Source: a virus. From it: a stretch of DNA of 64,000 bases. The stretch spans positions 124,001 to 188,000 of the IMG/VR virus record IMGVR_UViG_3300017963_000003, one strand, 5' to 3'. Made by a program: the position numbers and the translations under genes. Shown here piece after piece: positions 24,825 to 32,276 of the stretch (the stretch's first letter is position 1; the number at the start of each line of letters is the position of its first letter). The notes under the pieces are model-generated. The model worked only from the letters and a program-made list of their open reading frames with translations, did no database searches and was not told the DNA's origin.

Positions 24825-25259
24825 CTACAGAGTATCGAAGTCTATCTCCTCCCCGAACTTGACGACCGTGATCGGCTCACCTTCGCTACGTCGGATCTCG
24901 ATTCCCTCGCGAGTCACGACGTACAGATACTCAATGTCTCCGTGAAGTTCCGTACACAAACCGTGCCCCAAAAACTTGCCACGATTGATGTGCGCCTGGA
25001 GATCCTCTTCCGATTTGGTTGACCAGTAGGAACCCGGCTCCCGGTACGTCTCCTCGTTGTGCGCCTGATAGTCCGCAATGAGCTTCGCGCAGAGGTGGGC
25101 GATCATGTACTCCTCGTCCCATCCGCGCCACTTCAAAAACTCTTCGCAGATCGGCTTGAGCGCCGCTACGACCCCGTTCTTGGTGCCGGGGTAGCCATCG
25201 CTGTGACGGTAGAGGTAGACGGGGTTCCCTTCGACCTGGATCTGACATCTGGTGCTCAT
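24825..25259 (-). CDS. Conserved MSTRCQI-type phage protein, 144 aa
   Basis: Start ATG 25259 after CGGAGGGCAAC. The N-terminus MSTRCQIQVEGNPVYLYRHS with DGYPG is a recognisable motif of a widespread phage and bacterial family of unknown function, predicted to have an alpha/beta fold. Length is typical of the family. Confidence 0.78.
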   Translation of the reverse strand: MSTRCQIQVEGNPVYLYRHSDGYPGTKNGVVAALKPICEEFLKWRGWDEEYMIAHLCAKLIADYQAHNEETYREPGSYWSTKSEEDLQAHINRGKFLGHGLCTELHGDIEYLYVVTREGIEIRRSEGEPITVVKFGEEIDFDTL

Positions 25260-25308
25260 GTTGCCCTCCGTGTTGTGAGCCAGCGGTCATCGCCAGCCTG
25301 TGAAGCCC

Positions 25309-25350
25309 ATCCTACCACAGCCGAGAGCAGGTGTCAAGCAGAAAATGACA
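25309..25350 (-). promoter_or_regulatory. Minus-strand early promoter M8 with operator
   Basis: TGTCATTTTCTGCTTGACA (25350-25332), 17 bases, TAGGAT (25314-25309). Confidence 0.78.
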
Positions 25351-25352
25351 CC

Positions 25353-25790
25353 CTACCGGCTCGTTCTCTTCTCGTCCTCTTCCTCCAGGATCTCTTCGAT
25401 TTCGTCCATGACGCACGCAGAGCATTTGTCTCCGGAGCGGATAATGACCCGCGCCCCGCAAACCAAGCACTGATCCAGATCCTCTTCACAGGTATCGAAC
25501 GGATCACCCGCTGCATCCAGGATCTCCCCGTCGCGTTCGATCTGAGCCACACGATCCTTGAGAGCCTTGAGCAGCTCCGAGGCTGTCACCTTCTCCGACG
25601 GGTTCAACGTGTACAGCTCGAAACCTATGGTGTACCCGTGGTTGTAGTAGGTGTAACGCTTTTCGTCCAGGTGAGAGTGGATTTCCGCCCCGCAGATGGG
25701 GCAATCTGCCGCTTCACCCTCCGGTACCATGATGGTGTCCTCGTTGCCGCACTCGTCGCACGTACACTCGATGAGTCTCTTCTCAGCCAT
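25353..25790 (-). CDS. Double zinc-ribbon protein, 145 aa
   Basis: Start ATG 25790 after CGGAGGGCGTC. CDEC and CPIC (about 11-34) form one zinc ribbon; CLVC and CSAC (about 108-127) form a second; a helical linker lies between. This rubredoxin-like layout suggests nucleic-acid or protein binding, without a known partner. Confidence 0.7.
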   Translation of the reverse strand: MAEKRLIECTCDECGNEDTIMVPEGEAADCPICGAEIHSHLDEKRYTYYNHGYTIGFELYTLNPSEKVTASELLKALKDRVAQIERDGEILDAAGDPFDTCEEDLDQCLVCGARVIIRSGDKCSACVMDEIEEILEEEDEKRTSR

Positions 25791-25840
25791 GACGCCCTCC
25801 GTTGTTGAGACCAGCGAGTCACCGCCAGCCTGATAACCCT

Positions 25841-25882
25841 AAGCTACCACATCCGGAGCCGGAAGTCAAGCAAAAAATGACA
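25841..25882 (-). promoter_or_regulatory. Minus-strand early promoter M9 with operator
   Basis: TGTCATTTTTTGCTTGACT (25882-25864), 17 bases, TAGCTT (25846-25841). A third near-copy of M4 and M6. Confidence 0.8.
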
Positions 25883-25884
25883 CC

Positions 25885-26487
25885 CTAGACGGGGCAGTCC
25901 TGAACAACGTCCTCGGCCTGCTCACGACGGTCTTCGATCCACTGGTCTACCCCCTCGGAGCGGGCCTCTTCGATCTGGTCTTCCTCACTCATCCCGGCAT
26001 CGCGCTCTCGGGGATCGATCTCCACGTCGCTCTCGTCGAAATCATCCGCAAACGATCCCGCCAACTCAGACGCCGCGCTCTCGATCTCCGAGGCCCAGCT
26101 GTCCAGCTCGTTTGCCTTCTCCTCGCACTCATCGGCAGTAGGGGAGTCGGAGAAGGTGTCCCGAATGTTGTCGCATGACTCCTGGTACTCCTCGGAGACC
26201 TCGCGAACAGTCTCCGCGAACCGGTTGAGTATCTCCTGGAGGTCCGCCGCGTCCTCGTCGCACCACTTGCCGATCTCTTCGAGCGCGTCTTCCTGGGCGT
26301 CGTAGACGATCCCCATCTTCGACGACGTCATCTCGCTCGGACGGAACTGACAGAACTCGCAGCGAACCTTCTTGCCTCCGTACCGGGGCTTGATCCACTT
26401 GTAGGGATCACCGACCTTGATCTCCTTGTCGCAGCGACCACACCGTCCCTGATCCTTGCGTGCCTTCTGGACGTGGTTGATCCTCAT
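25885..26487 (-). CDS. Zinc-finger plus acidic-helix protein, 200 aa
   Basis: Residues about 9-50 (RCGRCDKEIKVGDPYKWIKP, then RCEFC) match a zinc-binding module seen in other phage proteins, a PARP-finger-like CxxC...CxxC with GDPY. The rest is a long, very acidic helical region. The upstream site is GGGAGGAGCT. It may bind nucleic acid through the finger; function unknown. Confidence 0.7.
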   Translation of the reverse strand: MRINHVQKARKDQGRCGRCDKEIKVGDPYKWIKPRYGGKKVRCEFCQFRPSEMTSSKMGIVYDAQEDALEEIGKWCDEDAADLQEILNRFAETVREVSEEYQESCDNIRDTFSDSPTADECEEKANELDSWASEIESAASELAGSFADDFDESDVEIDPRERDAGMSEEDQIEEARSEGVDQWIEDRREQAEDVVQDCPV

Positions 26488-26539
26488 AGCTCCTCCCTTA
26501 CAGAATCTCCCGATCCCCTCGAACCAAATGGCCGATTGT

Positions 26540-26680
26540 CTACTTGAGACGGGCCAGCTTCTTCTCGATCAGCTTGAGGCGCAGCCGTTCGAGACGCTTG
26601 GACAGGGCGGCGCGCTCTACCCCATCGCGGGTGGTAGCGATCTTCTCCTCCAGCACCTTGATTCTCTTGTTCAGCTTCAT
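26540..26680 (-). CDS. Small coiled-coil protein, 46 aa
   Basis: Start ATG 26680 with AAGGAGGGCAAC directly upstream and promoter M10 further up. Sequence MKLNKRIKVLEEKIATTRDG followed by a basic leucine-rich helix; almost certainly a single coiled coil. Easily missed because of its length, but promoter and ribosome site both fit. Confidence 0.65.
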   Translation of the reverse strand: MKLNKRIKVLEEKIATTRDGVERAALSKRLERLRLKLIEKKLARLK

Positions 26681-26727
26681 GTTGCCCTCCTTGTTGCCGC
26701 TCGGCGTCACCCGAGCCTGATAAGCCT

Positions 26728-26769
26728 AATCTATCACACCCGGAGCCGGGTGTCAAGCAAAAAATGACA
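26728..26769 (-). promoter_or_regulatory. Minus-strand early promoter M10 with operator
   Basis: TGTCATTTTTTGCTTGACA (26769-26751), 17 bases, TAGATT (26733-26728). Near-identical to M3. Confidence 0.8.
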
Positions 26770-26771
26770 CC

Positions 26772-26963
26772 CTAGTCAGTATCGGAATCTCGGGCCTGTT
26801 GGAGGGAGCGGCAGCTCGCACAGATGCAGTCAGGGGATTCGTAAATGTCCATCTCGGGGTTGGGGGACTCCAGCTCGACTGTTCGACCGCAAGAGGTGCA
26901 CAGGAAGACAATGCGTTTATCCACCACAGGGATTCTGTACTTCGTGAACGTGAACTCAGGCAT
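26772..26963 (-). CDS. Zinc-ribbon protein, 63 aa
   Basis: Begins MPEFTFTKYRIPVVDKRIVF, then CTSC and CASC about 25 residues apart: a compact zinc ribbon. Its ribosome site (AAGGTGCAAC) is weaker than its neighbours'. Function unknown. Confidence 0.62.
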   Translation of the reverse strand: MPEFTFTKYRIPVVDKRIVFLCTSCGRTVELESPNPEMDIYESPDCICASCRSLQQARDSDTD

Positions 26964-27022
26964 GTTGCACCTTGGGCCTCATCGTAACAAAGGATGGATC
27001 GGTGGTCTAAAAATCTACCTTG

Positions 27023-27793
27023 CTACTTCACGGCAGCCCCCAGACCCGCGTGCATGGCGATGAAACGGGATAGGTACTCTCCGGCCAGGTGATGACCATC
27101 CCCGGTGTGGTACTGCGGTTGCTTGACCGTACGCTCCTCGACCTCGACCTCCCGCTTCGCCAGCCAGGAATCCGCAACGTGATCCTCGTTGATCGCCAGA
27201 GCAGTTGACTCGTGGTTCTCCTGCTGCGGTGCGTTCTCGCGCTCCTCTTTCCACCGACGAGCGAGTCCGGTCACGATCCCAAAACACATCTCGGACTTGG
27301 CCGTCTCCGTGTAGGACTCGAACGTCGGCCACGCCTTCGCCTGGAGCGGATGCTTCTCCCAGAGTTCACGACGCACCGTGTAGGAATCGGCGGCGCGCTG
27401 GATCTCGTTGAGGCACGATTCGAACCCATGCGCGGCGATCTCCGAGACGGTCTTGATCCCGTAGTAGGTCAGCTGACCGTCCTGATGCGGTGTGGCCTCG
27501 ACGTAGTGGACTCGCGTGGAGAAGTAGTCAGCCACGCTGATCGCCAGGGACAAGACCCACTTGTCCGGCACCTTGAGCGCCAGGGTCACGACGGTCTCCC
27601 CACCGGGACCGTCCTCGACGAACACCCCCTCAAGCTCGTGCTGCTCGATCCCGTACTGGAGCATGAGCTTCTTGGCGGTCTCCATGGCGGCATCGGCCTC
27701 GTGGTCAACCCCGTCCGCATCGGGGATCGGATGCTGCGCCCGGTTGACGAGTCCCCGAATCTTCGAGATGATCCTGTCGCGCTTAGCAGGCAT
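27023..27793 (-). CDS. DUF2786-domain protein, 256 aa
   Basis: Start ATG 27793 (MPAKRDRIISKIRGLVNRAQ) follows GGAGGGAACCG. The N-terminal segment with KIRGLVNRAQHP and the EADAAMETAKKLMLQYGI helix matches DUF2786, a helical domain common in phages and bacteria. The middle resembles the associated alpha/beta domain (VLSLAISVADYFSTRVHYV). The role of the family is not established. Overlaps the upstream gene by 11 bases. Confidence 0.78.
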   Translation of the reverse strand: MPAKRDRIISKIRGLVNRAQHPIPDADGVDHEADAAMETAKKLMLQYGIEQHELEGVFVEDGPGGETVVTLALKVPDKWVLSLAISVADYFSTRVHYVEATPHQDGQLTYYGIKTVSEIAAHGFESCLNEIQRAADSYTVRRELWEKHPLQAKAWPTFESYTETAKSEMCFGIVTGLARRWKEERENAPQQENHESTALAINEDHVADSWLAKREVEVEERTVKQPQYHTGDGHHLAGEYLSRFIAMHAGLGAAVK

Positions 27794-27965
27794 CGGTTCC
27801 CTCCTCGACCGCACTCAGCCGAGATTCTAAAAAGCATACCCGCTCCTCCAGCTCATCGAGACGATCCAAAAGTGCACCATAAGGAGAACAATCCCGGCAT
27901 AGTCCTTCCCCGTCCAAGTCTTCGTAGTAGACCCTGCACCGGCACTTGCTGCAACGATCACTCAT
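27783..27965 (-). CDS. Zinc knuckle plus coiled-coil protein, 60 aa
   Basis: Starts MSDRCSKCRCRVYYEDLDGE with CxxC followed by CRDC, a short zinc knuckle, then a coiled coil (LLDRLDELEERVCFLESRL). Overlaps both neighbours by a few bases, as is usual in this operon. Confidence 0.65.
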   Translation of the reverse strand: MSDRCSKCRCRVYYEDLDGEGLCRDCSPYGALLDRLDELEERVCFLESRLSAVEEGTDAC

Positions 27966-28095
27966 CGTGATCCCCTACGTACCGGACGAACGTGACTGCT
28001 GCACAGCCATCCCGGTGACAGCGCACATTCACCGCATCCCCTCGACGCGCACACCAACCGTCCACCTCGAAGGGCTTGACCATCTCCTCAACCAC
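27958..28095 (-). CDS. Hypothetical small protein, 45 aa (GTG start, uncertain)
   Basis: The frame is open from 28158 to the stop at 27958, which overlaps the next start. No ATG fits; GTG 28095 with GAGGAG upstream is the best candidate. The sequence EEMVKPFEVDGWCARRGDAV and what follows looks protein-like, more so than the arginine-rich alternative frame on the same strand. Confidence 0.4.
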   Translation of the reverse strand: MVEEMVKPFEVDGWCARRGDAVNVRCHRDGCAAVTFVRYVGDHDE

Positions 28096-28158
28096 CGCCT
28101 CGCGCTCCTCTTTCTTGTATCGAATTCGCGCTTGATAGGTTCCGATTTGTACCCGGAG

Positions 28159-29100
28159 CTACTCATCGTCATCCTCCTCGCTCTCGACCATACCCTGGCG
28201 GTCCATGTACTCTGCCAGCTCAACATAGTTCTCCGCGAAAGCGCGCATCTCGGCCCGCATGCGCGCCTCTTCCTCCACCAACTCTGCCCACTTGCCCAGA
28301 TCGAGGAAGGACTCTACCGTGGTCGTGACCATCCGGTCCAGTTCCTTCGGTTCGACCGCGTCCAGCTCCCAGGACGAGTAGCCGTGCTGGGCAATGTAGT
28401 CCTTGGCCCGGGAGTCGGTGAGCTTCGCCGGATTCTCCGGAGGCTGAAGCTCCTCGATCTGCTCCCAGAGAAGAGCAAGACGTTGGAACTCCACGGGGCC
28501 ACCTGAGAACAGGCTCAGCCGCTCCTCGACGTCCCTGTCCATGTCCAAGCCCGAGGGGTCGTGGTCCCCCAGATAGAGCACCACAATGCGCTTCCTACGA
28601 AACCTGCGAAGCTTCTTCAGATCCTCACCGATGCGCCACATCGTCGACTGAGAGGAGTAGCCTTTGTTGGCGATGAAGTTGACGTCCAGGCGCTTACAGA
28701 CCGGCTCCAGCACACCCTCCAAGGCCTGCTTCTCCACTGCCACCATGACGTGGCACGGCTGCGTCTCCCACTTGTCGATACGGAACGAATTCGAAGCCGC
28801 CTGGATAATGTCGGCCGGGTCGCTCCAGTGGGGAGGCTCGACGAGCTTACGACCTCGGTCGACGATCTGCCCCCAATCCAGCAGACCCGCCATGCGACCG
28901 TCGTTGACGAGCGTACCGAGGTTCTTGTACTCACGCTGGTTGTTGGGAATAATGTCCCGGCTGACGAGCTGGTAGTAGAGCTGTCTCAGTGACAGATCGT
29001 ATCCTTGCTCGGCGTAGCTGTTCATGATGCTGTTGATCATGCCGAGCAGCTCCAGCTTATCGTCGCGGAAGTTCTTCTCGATGTATGCGATCTTCGGCAC
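28159..29100 (-). CDS. Toprim-domain protein, topoisomerase VI A-like, 313 aa
   Basis: GTG 29100 is taken as start because CGGAGGGCAAC precedes it directly. The N-terminal part (LSLRQLYYQLVSRDIIPNNQ) resembles the winged-helix region of TopoVI-A/Spo11-like proteins. A Toprim fold follows: a conserved Glu in AVEKQAL (E123) and GDHDPSGLDMDRD with D179 and D181. Toprim proteins bind Mg2+ and act in DNA cleavage, topology or nucleotidyl transfer. Proteins of this size are common in phages, but the exact reaction is unknown. Confidence 0.75.
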   Translation of the reverse strand: MPKIAYIEKNFRDDKLELLGMINSIMNSYAEQGYDLSLRQLYYQLVSRDIIPNNQREYKNLGTLVNDGRMAGLLDWGQIVDRGRKLVEPPHWSDPADIIQAASNSFRIDKWETQPCHVMVAVEKQALEGVLEPVCKRLDVNFIANKGYSSQSTMWRIGEDLKKLRRFRRKRIVVLYLGDHDPSGLDMDRDVEERLSLFSGGPVEFQRLALLWEQIEELQPPENPAKLTDSRAKDYIAQHGYSSWELDAVEPKELDRMVTTTVESFLDLGKWAELVEEEARMRAEMRAFAENYVELAEYMDRQGMVESEEDDDE

Positions 29101-29144
29101 GTTGCCCTCCGTATGGGTGCTGGTGTCATCCAGCTTACAGACCC

Positions 29145-29173
29145 ACCTTACCATATCAGCAGGTGGCTGTCAA
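29145..29173 (-). promoter_or_regulatory. Promoter of the Toprim gene operon
   Basis: TTGACA (29173-29168), 17 bases, TAAGGT (29150-29145), identical in -10 to the Y-RNA promoter at 31534-31562. Confidence 0.7.
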
Positions 29174-29217
29174 TATACCGGAGGTTCTTTTTTCGCGGAA
29201 AGTTTGTTCAGGTGGGA

Positions 29218-30885
29218 TTACTGCTGCGGACGCTGCGACCGGGGGACCGATCCGCTCATCTCCCCAGCGAACCGGAGGATGGCATCCGACCACCCGCCGA
29301 GGATGAACGTGCGGTCGTAGAACTCGGGCACGATGGTGTCCTGGTAACCAGCAATCTGCACCAGGTAGACCATGACGTTCGGGTTCACCTTGTTCCGGTA
29401 CTCGATGATGAGCTTCGGAACATCGATGTGATTCCCGCTGCCCGGCCACACGTACCGCATGTAGTCGGCCGAGTTGACCCCGTACAGACCACCGTGACCG
29501 GCCTGCATGTCCGAGTACACGAACACGTGGTCCCAATGCTCGCCGTTCTTGATCGCCTGGTCCCAGAACAACCAGATACCGTTCTCGGTGCCAGCGCCGA
29601 TACGCTGACCCTTCCGGTTGAGTTGCTCAGTCTGCTCGAACACCGAGGCCTTCTTACGAATCGGCATCGTCACCAGACGGTCACCGAACACTCCGGCATA
29701 CCCTTCCTCGGAAGCCATCCCAGTGATGACACCGGTCAGGTTACCGATCTCGGCCACGTGCATCGTCCCCGACGAGGAGGTCATCGAACCCCAGGCAGAG
29801 CCGCTGTTGTCGCACAGAGACATGCACCGACCCTTGAAGACCGGAACGTTCTCCAAGATCGCCACCTCCAGACACTCCTCGACGGCGTCCAGGAGCAACG
29901 GAGACGGGTTCTCCGCCTTCAGGGCATTGTAGGCCGCGAAGTACCGGAACGGCAGCTGACGTCCCTCAGGGGCACCGTCGACGAGCTTGCCCACGAACTC
30001 CTTGGGGTCCACGCCGGCCTGAGTCAGGTTCCGCAGGTTCCGCAACAGCGCCATGTGGCCCATCTTCTCGATGGACTCACGCCACGCAGCCTTGGTCGAC
30101 CCCTTCTCCGAGATCAACGCCTCCCAGGTATCACCGGTCACCTTCAGCTCACCCTTGGAGAGCTTCGACACCGCATCCGACGCCGGATGGCAGATGTTGA
30201 CGACGTCCACGAGCTTCACCTCGCGAGACTCCATCCGGTACTTGGCCAGCTGGTACTCGCTGAACCCTTCCAGGACGAGCTTCCACGCCTTCTTGAGCGC
30301 GTTCGGAATCCGCTGTCGTCCGTACTTCTGGATCTGGTAGGCCAGTTGCACAGCCGGTTCATCCGCTCGCACCATGACCTGCTGGGCGTACTTGCGCACC
30401 AATCCCGTACCCTTGACCGACGGGTGATGGGCCGCGCGGACCATGATCACCTGCGGGGTCGTACGGATGTTGTACGTGCGCCCCCGCAGCTCAACCGCCA
30501 GCTGGAGAGTCCCCTCGGGGTCGTGCCCCAGGGCCGCGTCGATGGCGGACTCCATCAGCTCGGCCGGCTCCATGCCCCTCCACTCCCGAGGGTCTTTGGC
30601 GTCCAAGGTCTCCCGGAGATGCTGCAACTGGCGGTTGTCGAGGCGGCACCACCTGTCCATCGTCATCACGTTCTTGCGCCGCCTCGTCTGATCCCCGTGG
30701 TAGTACATCGGCTCACCGAAGAAGCACGAGGCCGCAGCCATCCGCAGCTGGTCGAGGGGGTTGTCCACGGAGTAGGAGCGCCCGCCCATCCAGTTCAGAT
30801 GCGCGTTCTCCGCTGCGTACTCTTCGTGTTCTCGTCGTTGCCGTCGATGCTTGACCGACGCCGTCGCAGTTCGATTGATGCCCAT
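29218..30885 (-). CDS. rsr: Ro60 / TROVE-domain RNA-binding protein
   Basis: 555 residues, the usual length for bacterial Ro60 (Rsr). The N-terminal two thirds are the helical TROVE ring, with GRSYSVDNPLDQLRMAAASC at its start and HHPSVKG, AYQIQKYGRQRIPNALKKAW and GHMALLRNLRNL inside. The C-terminal von Willebrand A domain has a complete DxSxS metal site (D359, S361, S363). Ro60 binds Y RNAs on its outer surface and misfolded RNA 3' ends in its central hole; in bacteria the Y RNA links it to exoribonucleases. Three Y-RNA-like genes lie immediately upstream on the same strand, strongly supporting the call. AGGTGAGG lies before ATG 30885. Confidence 0.92.
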   Translation of the reverse strand: MGINRTATASVKHRRQRREHEEYAAENAHLNWMGGRSYSVDNPLDQLRMAAASCFFGEPMYYHGDQTRRRKNVMTMDRWCRLDNRQLQHLRETLDAKDPREWRGMEPAELMESAIDAALGHDPEGTLQLAVELRGRTYNIRTTPQVIMVRAAHHPSVKGTGLVRKYAQQVMVRADEPAVQLAYQIQKYGRQRIPNALKKAWKLVLEGFSEYQLAKYRMESREVKLVDVVNICHPASDAVSKLSKGELKVTGDTWEALISEKGSTKAAWRESIEKMGHMALLRNLRNLTQAGVDPKEFVGKLVDGAPEGRQLPFRYFAAYNALKAENPSPLLLDAVEECLEVAILENVPVFKGRCMSLCDNSGSAWGSMTSSSGTMHVAEIGNLTGVITGMASEEGYAGVFGDRLVTMPIRKKASVFEQTEQLNRKGQRIGAGTENGIWLFWDQAIKNGEHWDHVFVYSDMQAGHGGLYGVNSADYMRYVWPGSGNHIDVPKLIIEYRNKVNPNVMVYLVQIAGYQDTIVPEFYDRTFILGGWSDAILRFAGEMSGSVPRSQRPQQ

Positions 30886-31017
30886 TAGGATACCTCACCT
30901 CGAACGGCAGAGCGTTCACTGCTGCCGTGATAACAAAAAGCAGGGAGAATAACGGGACGGTGTTGGCCAGAGTGATAGTCTGAAGGAACCGTCCGATCAC
31001 TACCCTGCGCTACTCGT

Positions 31018-31164
31018 AAAAAACGCGAAGAGAATTAGCGGAAGGGTGTCTTTACCACCGATGCTCTGTCCGCTGAGCTACTTCCCTCCAGCTAGGGAAG
31101 GCGGGATTTGAACCCACGACCCTCGGTCCCTTGAGAAGTATCCCTACCTGTCACTGCTTCGCGT
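31018..31164 (-). ncRNA. Y-RNA-like gene C with permuted tRNA-like module
   Basis: Read on the minus strand: outer stem ACGCGAAG / CTTCGCGT, then GTGACAGGTAGGG, a T-arm (GTGGG-TTCAAAT-CCCGC), an acceptor-like hairpin (CTTCCC...GGGAAG with an 8-base loop), then a D-arm (GCTC...GAGC). The T-arm precedes the D-arm, so the tRNA-like part is circularly permuted, joined to the rest where the anticodon arm would be. TTTTTT follows the outer stem, giving an intrinsic terminator. The gene ends about 130 bases before Ro60. Confidence 0.8.
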
Positions 31165-31243
31165 ACAGTCTCATACCAGTTTGCCCTCCGTAAAAGATGC
31201 CCGGCGGGGCGTCACCCTATCGAGCTGTCAAGCAGCACCGGGC

Positions 31244-31323
31244 AAAAAAAAATTGGGGAGCAAAAAACGCGACGGGGGTCTTTCGTCCATTGAATGAAGT
31301 ACCCGCCACTGTCACTTCCCCAA
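31244..31323 (-). ncRNA. Y-RNA-like gene B, short, without tRNA module
   Basis: Outer stem TTGGGGA / TCCCCAA followed by nine T residues. Inside are GTGACAG...GGG.TACTTC and AAAGAC.CCC, shared with gene C, where GTGAC pairs with GTCGC across an internal loop. It keeps the presumed Ro60-binding helix but has only a short loop instead of the tRNA-like domain. A GCCCGG / CCGGGC inverted repeat of unknown role lies at 31199-31243, between B and C. Confidence 0.65.
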
Positions 31324-31338
31324 ACTCACAAACCACCC

Positions 31339-31521
31339 GCTTGGTTCCTTGAAAAGTGCCTCACCGGAGAAAAGTCGACAGGGAAACGTTAGCGCTCTTT
31401 CCAACTGAGCTACACCCCGACTGACGTCGGGGTGACAGGACTCGAACCTGCGACCTCTCACTTAGCAAGTGGAGTAGCCCTACCTGTCACTACCCGTGAG
31501 CCACTTTTCAAAGAACCAAGC
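31339..31521 (-). ncRNA. Y-RNA-like gene A with 20-bp basal stem and permuted tRNA-like module
   Basis: The two ends, 31502-31521 and 31339-31358, pair over 20 bases with a single G-U step. Inside, GTGACAGG pairs with CCTGTCGAC leaving one bulged base, a typical Y-RNA Ro60 site. Next come a T-arm (GCAGG-TTCGAGT-CCTGT), an acceptor hairpin (CACCCCGAC-GTCA-GTCGGGGTG) and a D-arm (GCTC...GAGC). The D- and T-arms are close to real tRNA, but no anticodon stem can form, so it is not an ordinary tRNA gene. Confidence 0.85.
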
Positions 31522-31533
31522 TTCGAGGTTCCC

Positions 31534-31562
31534 ACCTTAGCAGAGGAGAATGAGGCTGTCAA
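31534..31562 (-). promoter_or_regulatory. Promoter of the Y-RNA cluster
   Basis: TTGACA (31562-31557), 17 bases, TAAGGT (31539-31534). The predicted transcript would start within about ten bases of the 20-bp basal stem of Y RNA A. Confidence 0.75.
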
Positions 31563-31631
31563 TAGAAAAAAGGAGGCTTCGGATAAAAGAAGGCTCACCA
31601 AAGACGTCTTTAGACGTCGTATACGTAGAGG

Positions 31632-32231
31632 CTAGAGGATACCCTTCCGGCGAGCTTCGGCCAGAACGCGCTCCCCCAGCTCACGAGGATACATCTCACC
31701 GATGTTGAGCACGATGTCCACCGTCTCGTAACCGCAGCCCTTCATGTCCTGGATGGCCGTGATGACGTCCACGTAGCCTTCCTGGCCGATACGCAACCCT
31801 GCCGTCTCCTCAGAGAGCCTCATAGGCCCCTCAAGCGGCGAGAGCACCCGGAACTCCCCAGGGTCCATGTCCATCTGAATGTCGGCCTTCCTGGCCGTCG
31901 TGGGCGGCTGGAGGCTGTACGTCGAGGCAAGCTCGGCGTCTTCGACCGTGGTCACGTTCTCCGGAACCTGGGCACCTTGTTGATCCGCTGGCATGACGAC
32001 CTTGGACGTAGTGTCGTCGGGGTTCCCCACGACCAACCACTCGTCACCCTCCTGATCGTAGACCGGCTGACCCTGTTGAAGCTGCGTGGGGTCGAGCGCC
32101 TGTCCAGTACCAGGATCGGTCATCTCCTGCGCGTACCTGGACGCCAACTCCTCGAAGAGAGAGTAGTCCACGGTGCGCGCACGGCGACACAGGGAGCGGG
32201 CAATACGGGACGGTGTGGCGTGCAGTTCCAT
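31632..32231 (-). CDS. Hypothetical protein with N-terminal SRIAR motif, 199 aa
   Basis: Starts considered are ATG 32240 and ATG 32231. The latter (MELHATPSRIARSLCRRART) is preferred because 32240 lies inside the -10-like TGTAGAAT and neither has a ribosome site; translation may be leaderless. The N-terminal SRIAR resembles the RRIA motif of the 40-46 kb family. The C-terminus is alpha/beta (GQEGYVDVITAIQDMKGCGY). Possibly a virion protein. Confidence 0.6.
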   Translation of the reverse strand: MELHATPSRIARSLCRRARTVDYSLFEELASRYAQEMTDPGTGQALDPTQLQQGQPVYDQEGDEWLVVGNPDDTTSKVVMPADQQGAQVPENVTTVEDAELASTYSLQPPTTARKADIQMDMDPGEFRVLSPLEGPMRLSEETAGLRIGQEGYVDVITAIQDMKGCGYETVDIVLNIGEMYPRELGERVLAEARRKGIL

Positions 32232-32238
32232 GCCGGAC

Positions 32239-32272
32239 ATTCTACACCAGGGATGCTCGGAATTCTAAAATT
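32239..32272 (-). promoter_or_regulatory. Candidate late promoter L1
   Basis: Minus strand: TTTAGAATTCC (32269-32259), 12 bases, TGTAGAAT (32246-32239). One of four sites with this layout. It ends within 9 bases of the presumed start codon. Confidence 0.5.
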
Positions 32273-32276
32273 GAGG

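Noticed and set aside
29005-30888. 627-residue plus-strand open frame opposite the Ro60 gene
   Set aside because: Antisense shadow of a confidently identified protein; leucine/arginine-rich with no domain or ribosome site.
31199-31243. GCCCGG/CCGGGC hairpin as a fourth Y RNA, and TTGACA at 31226-31231 as a promoter
   Set aside because: It lacks the shared GTGACAG...GGG-TAC core, and no -10 box lies at the right distance.
31380-31500. Ordinary or permuted tRNA genes
   Set aside because: D- and T-arms are present but in permuted order, the acceptor is a closed hairpin, and no anticodon stem can form; the Ro60 neighbour and basal stem favour Y RNA.
31432-31635. 67-residue plus-strand frame beginning MTGLEPATSHLASG
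   Set aside because: This is the translated reverse complement of the tRNA-like T-arm region, a common annotation artefact.
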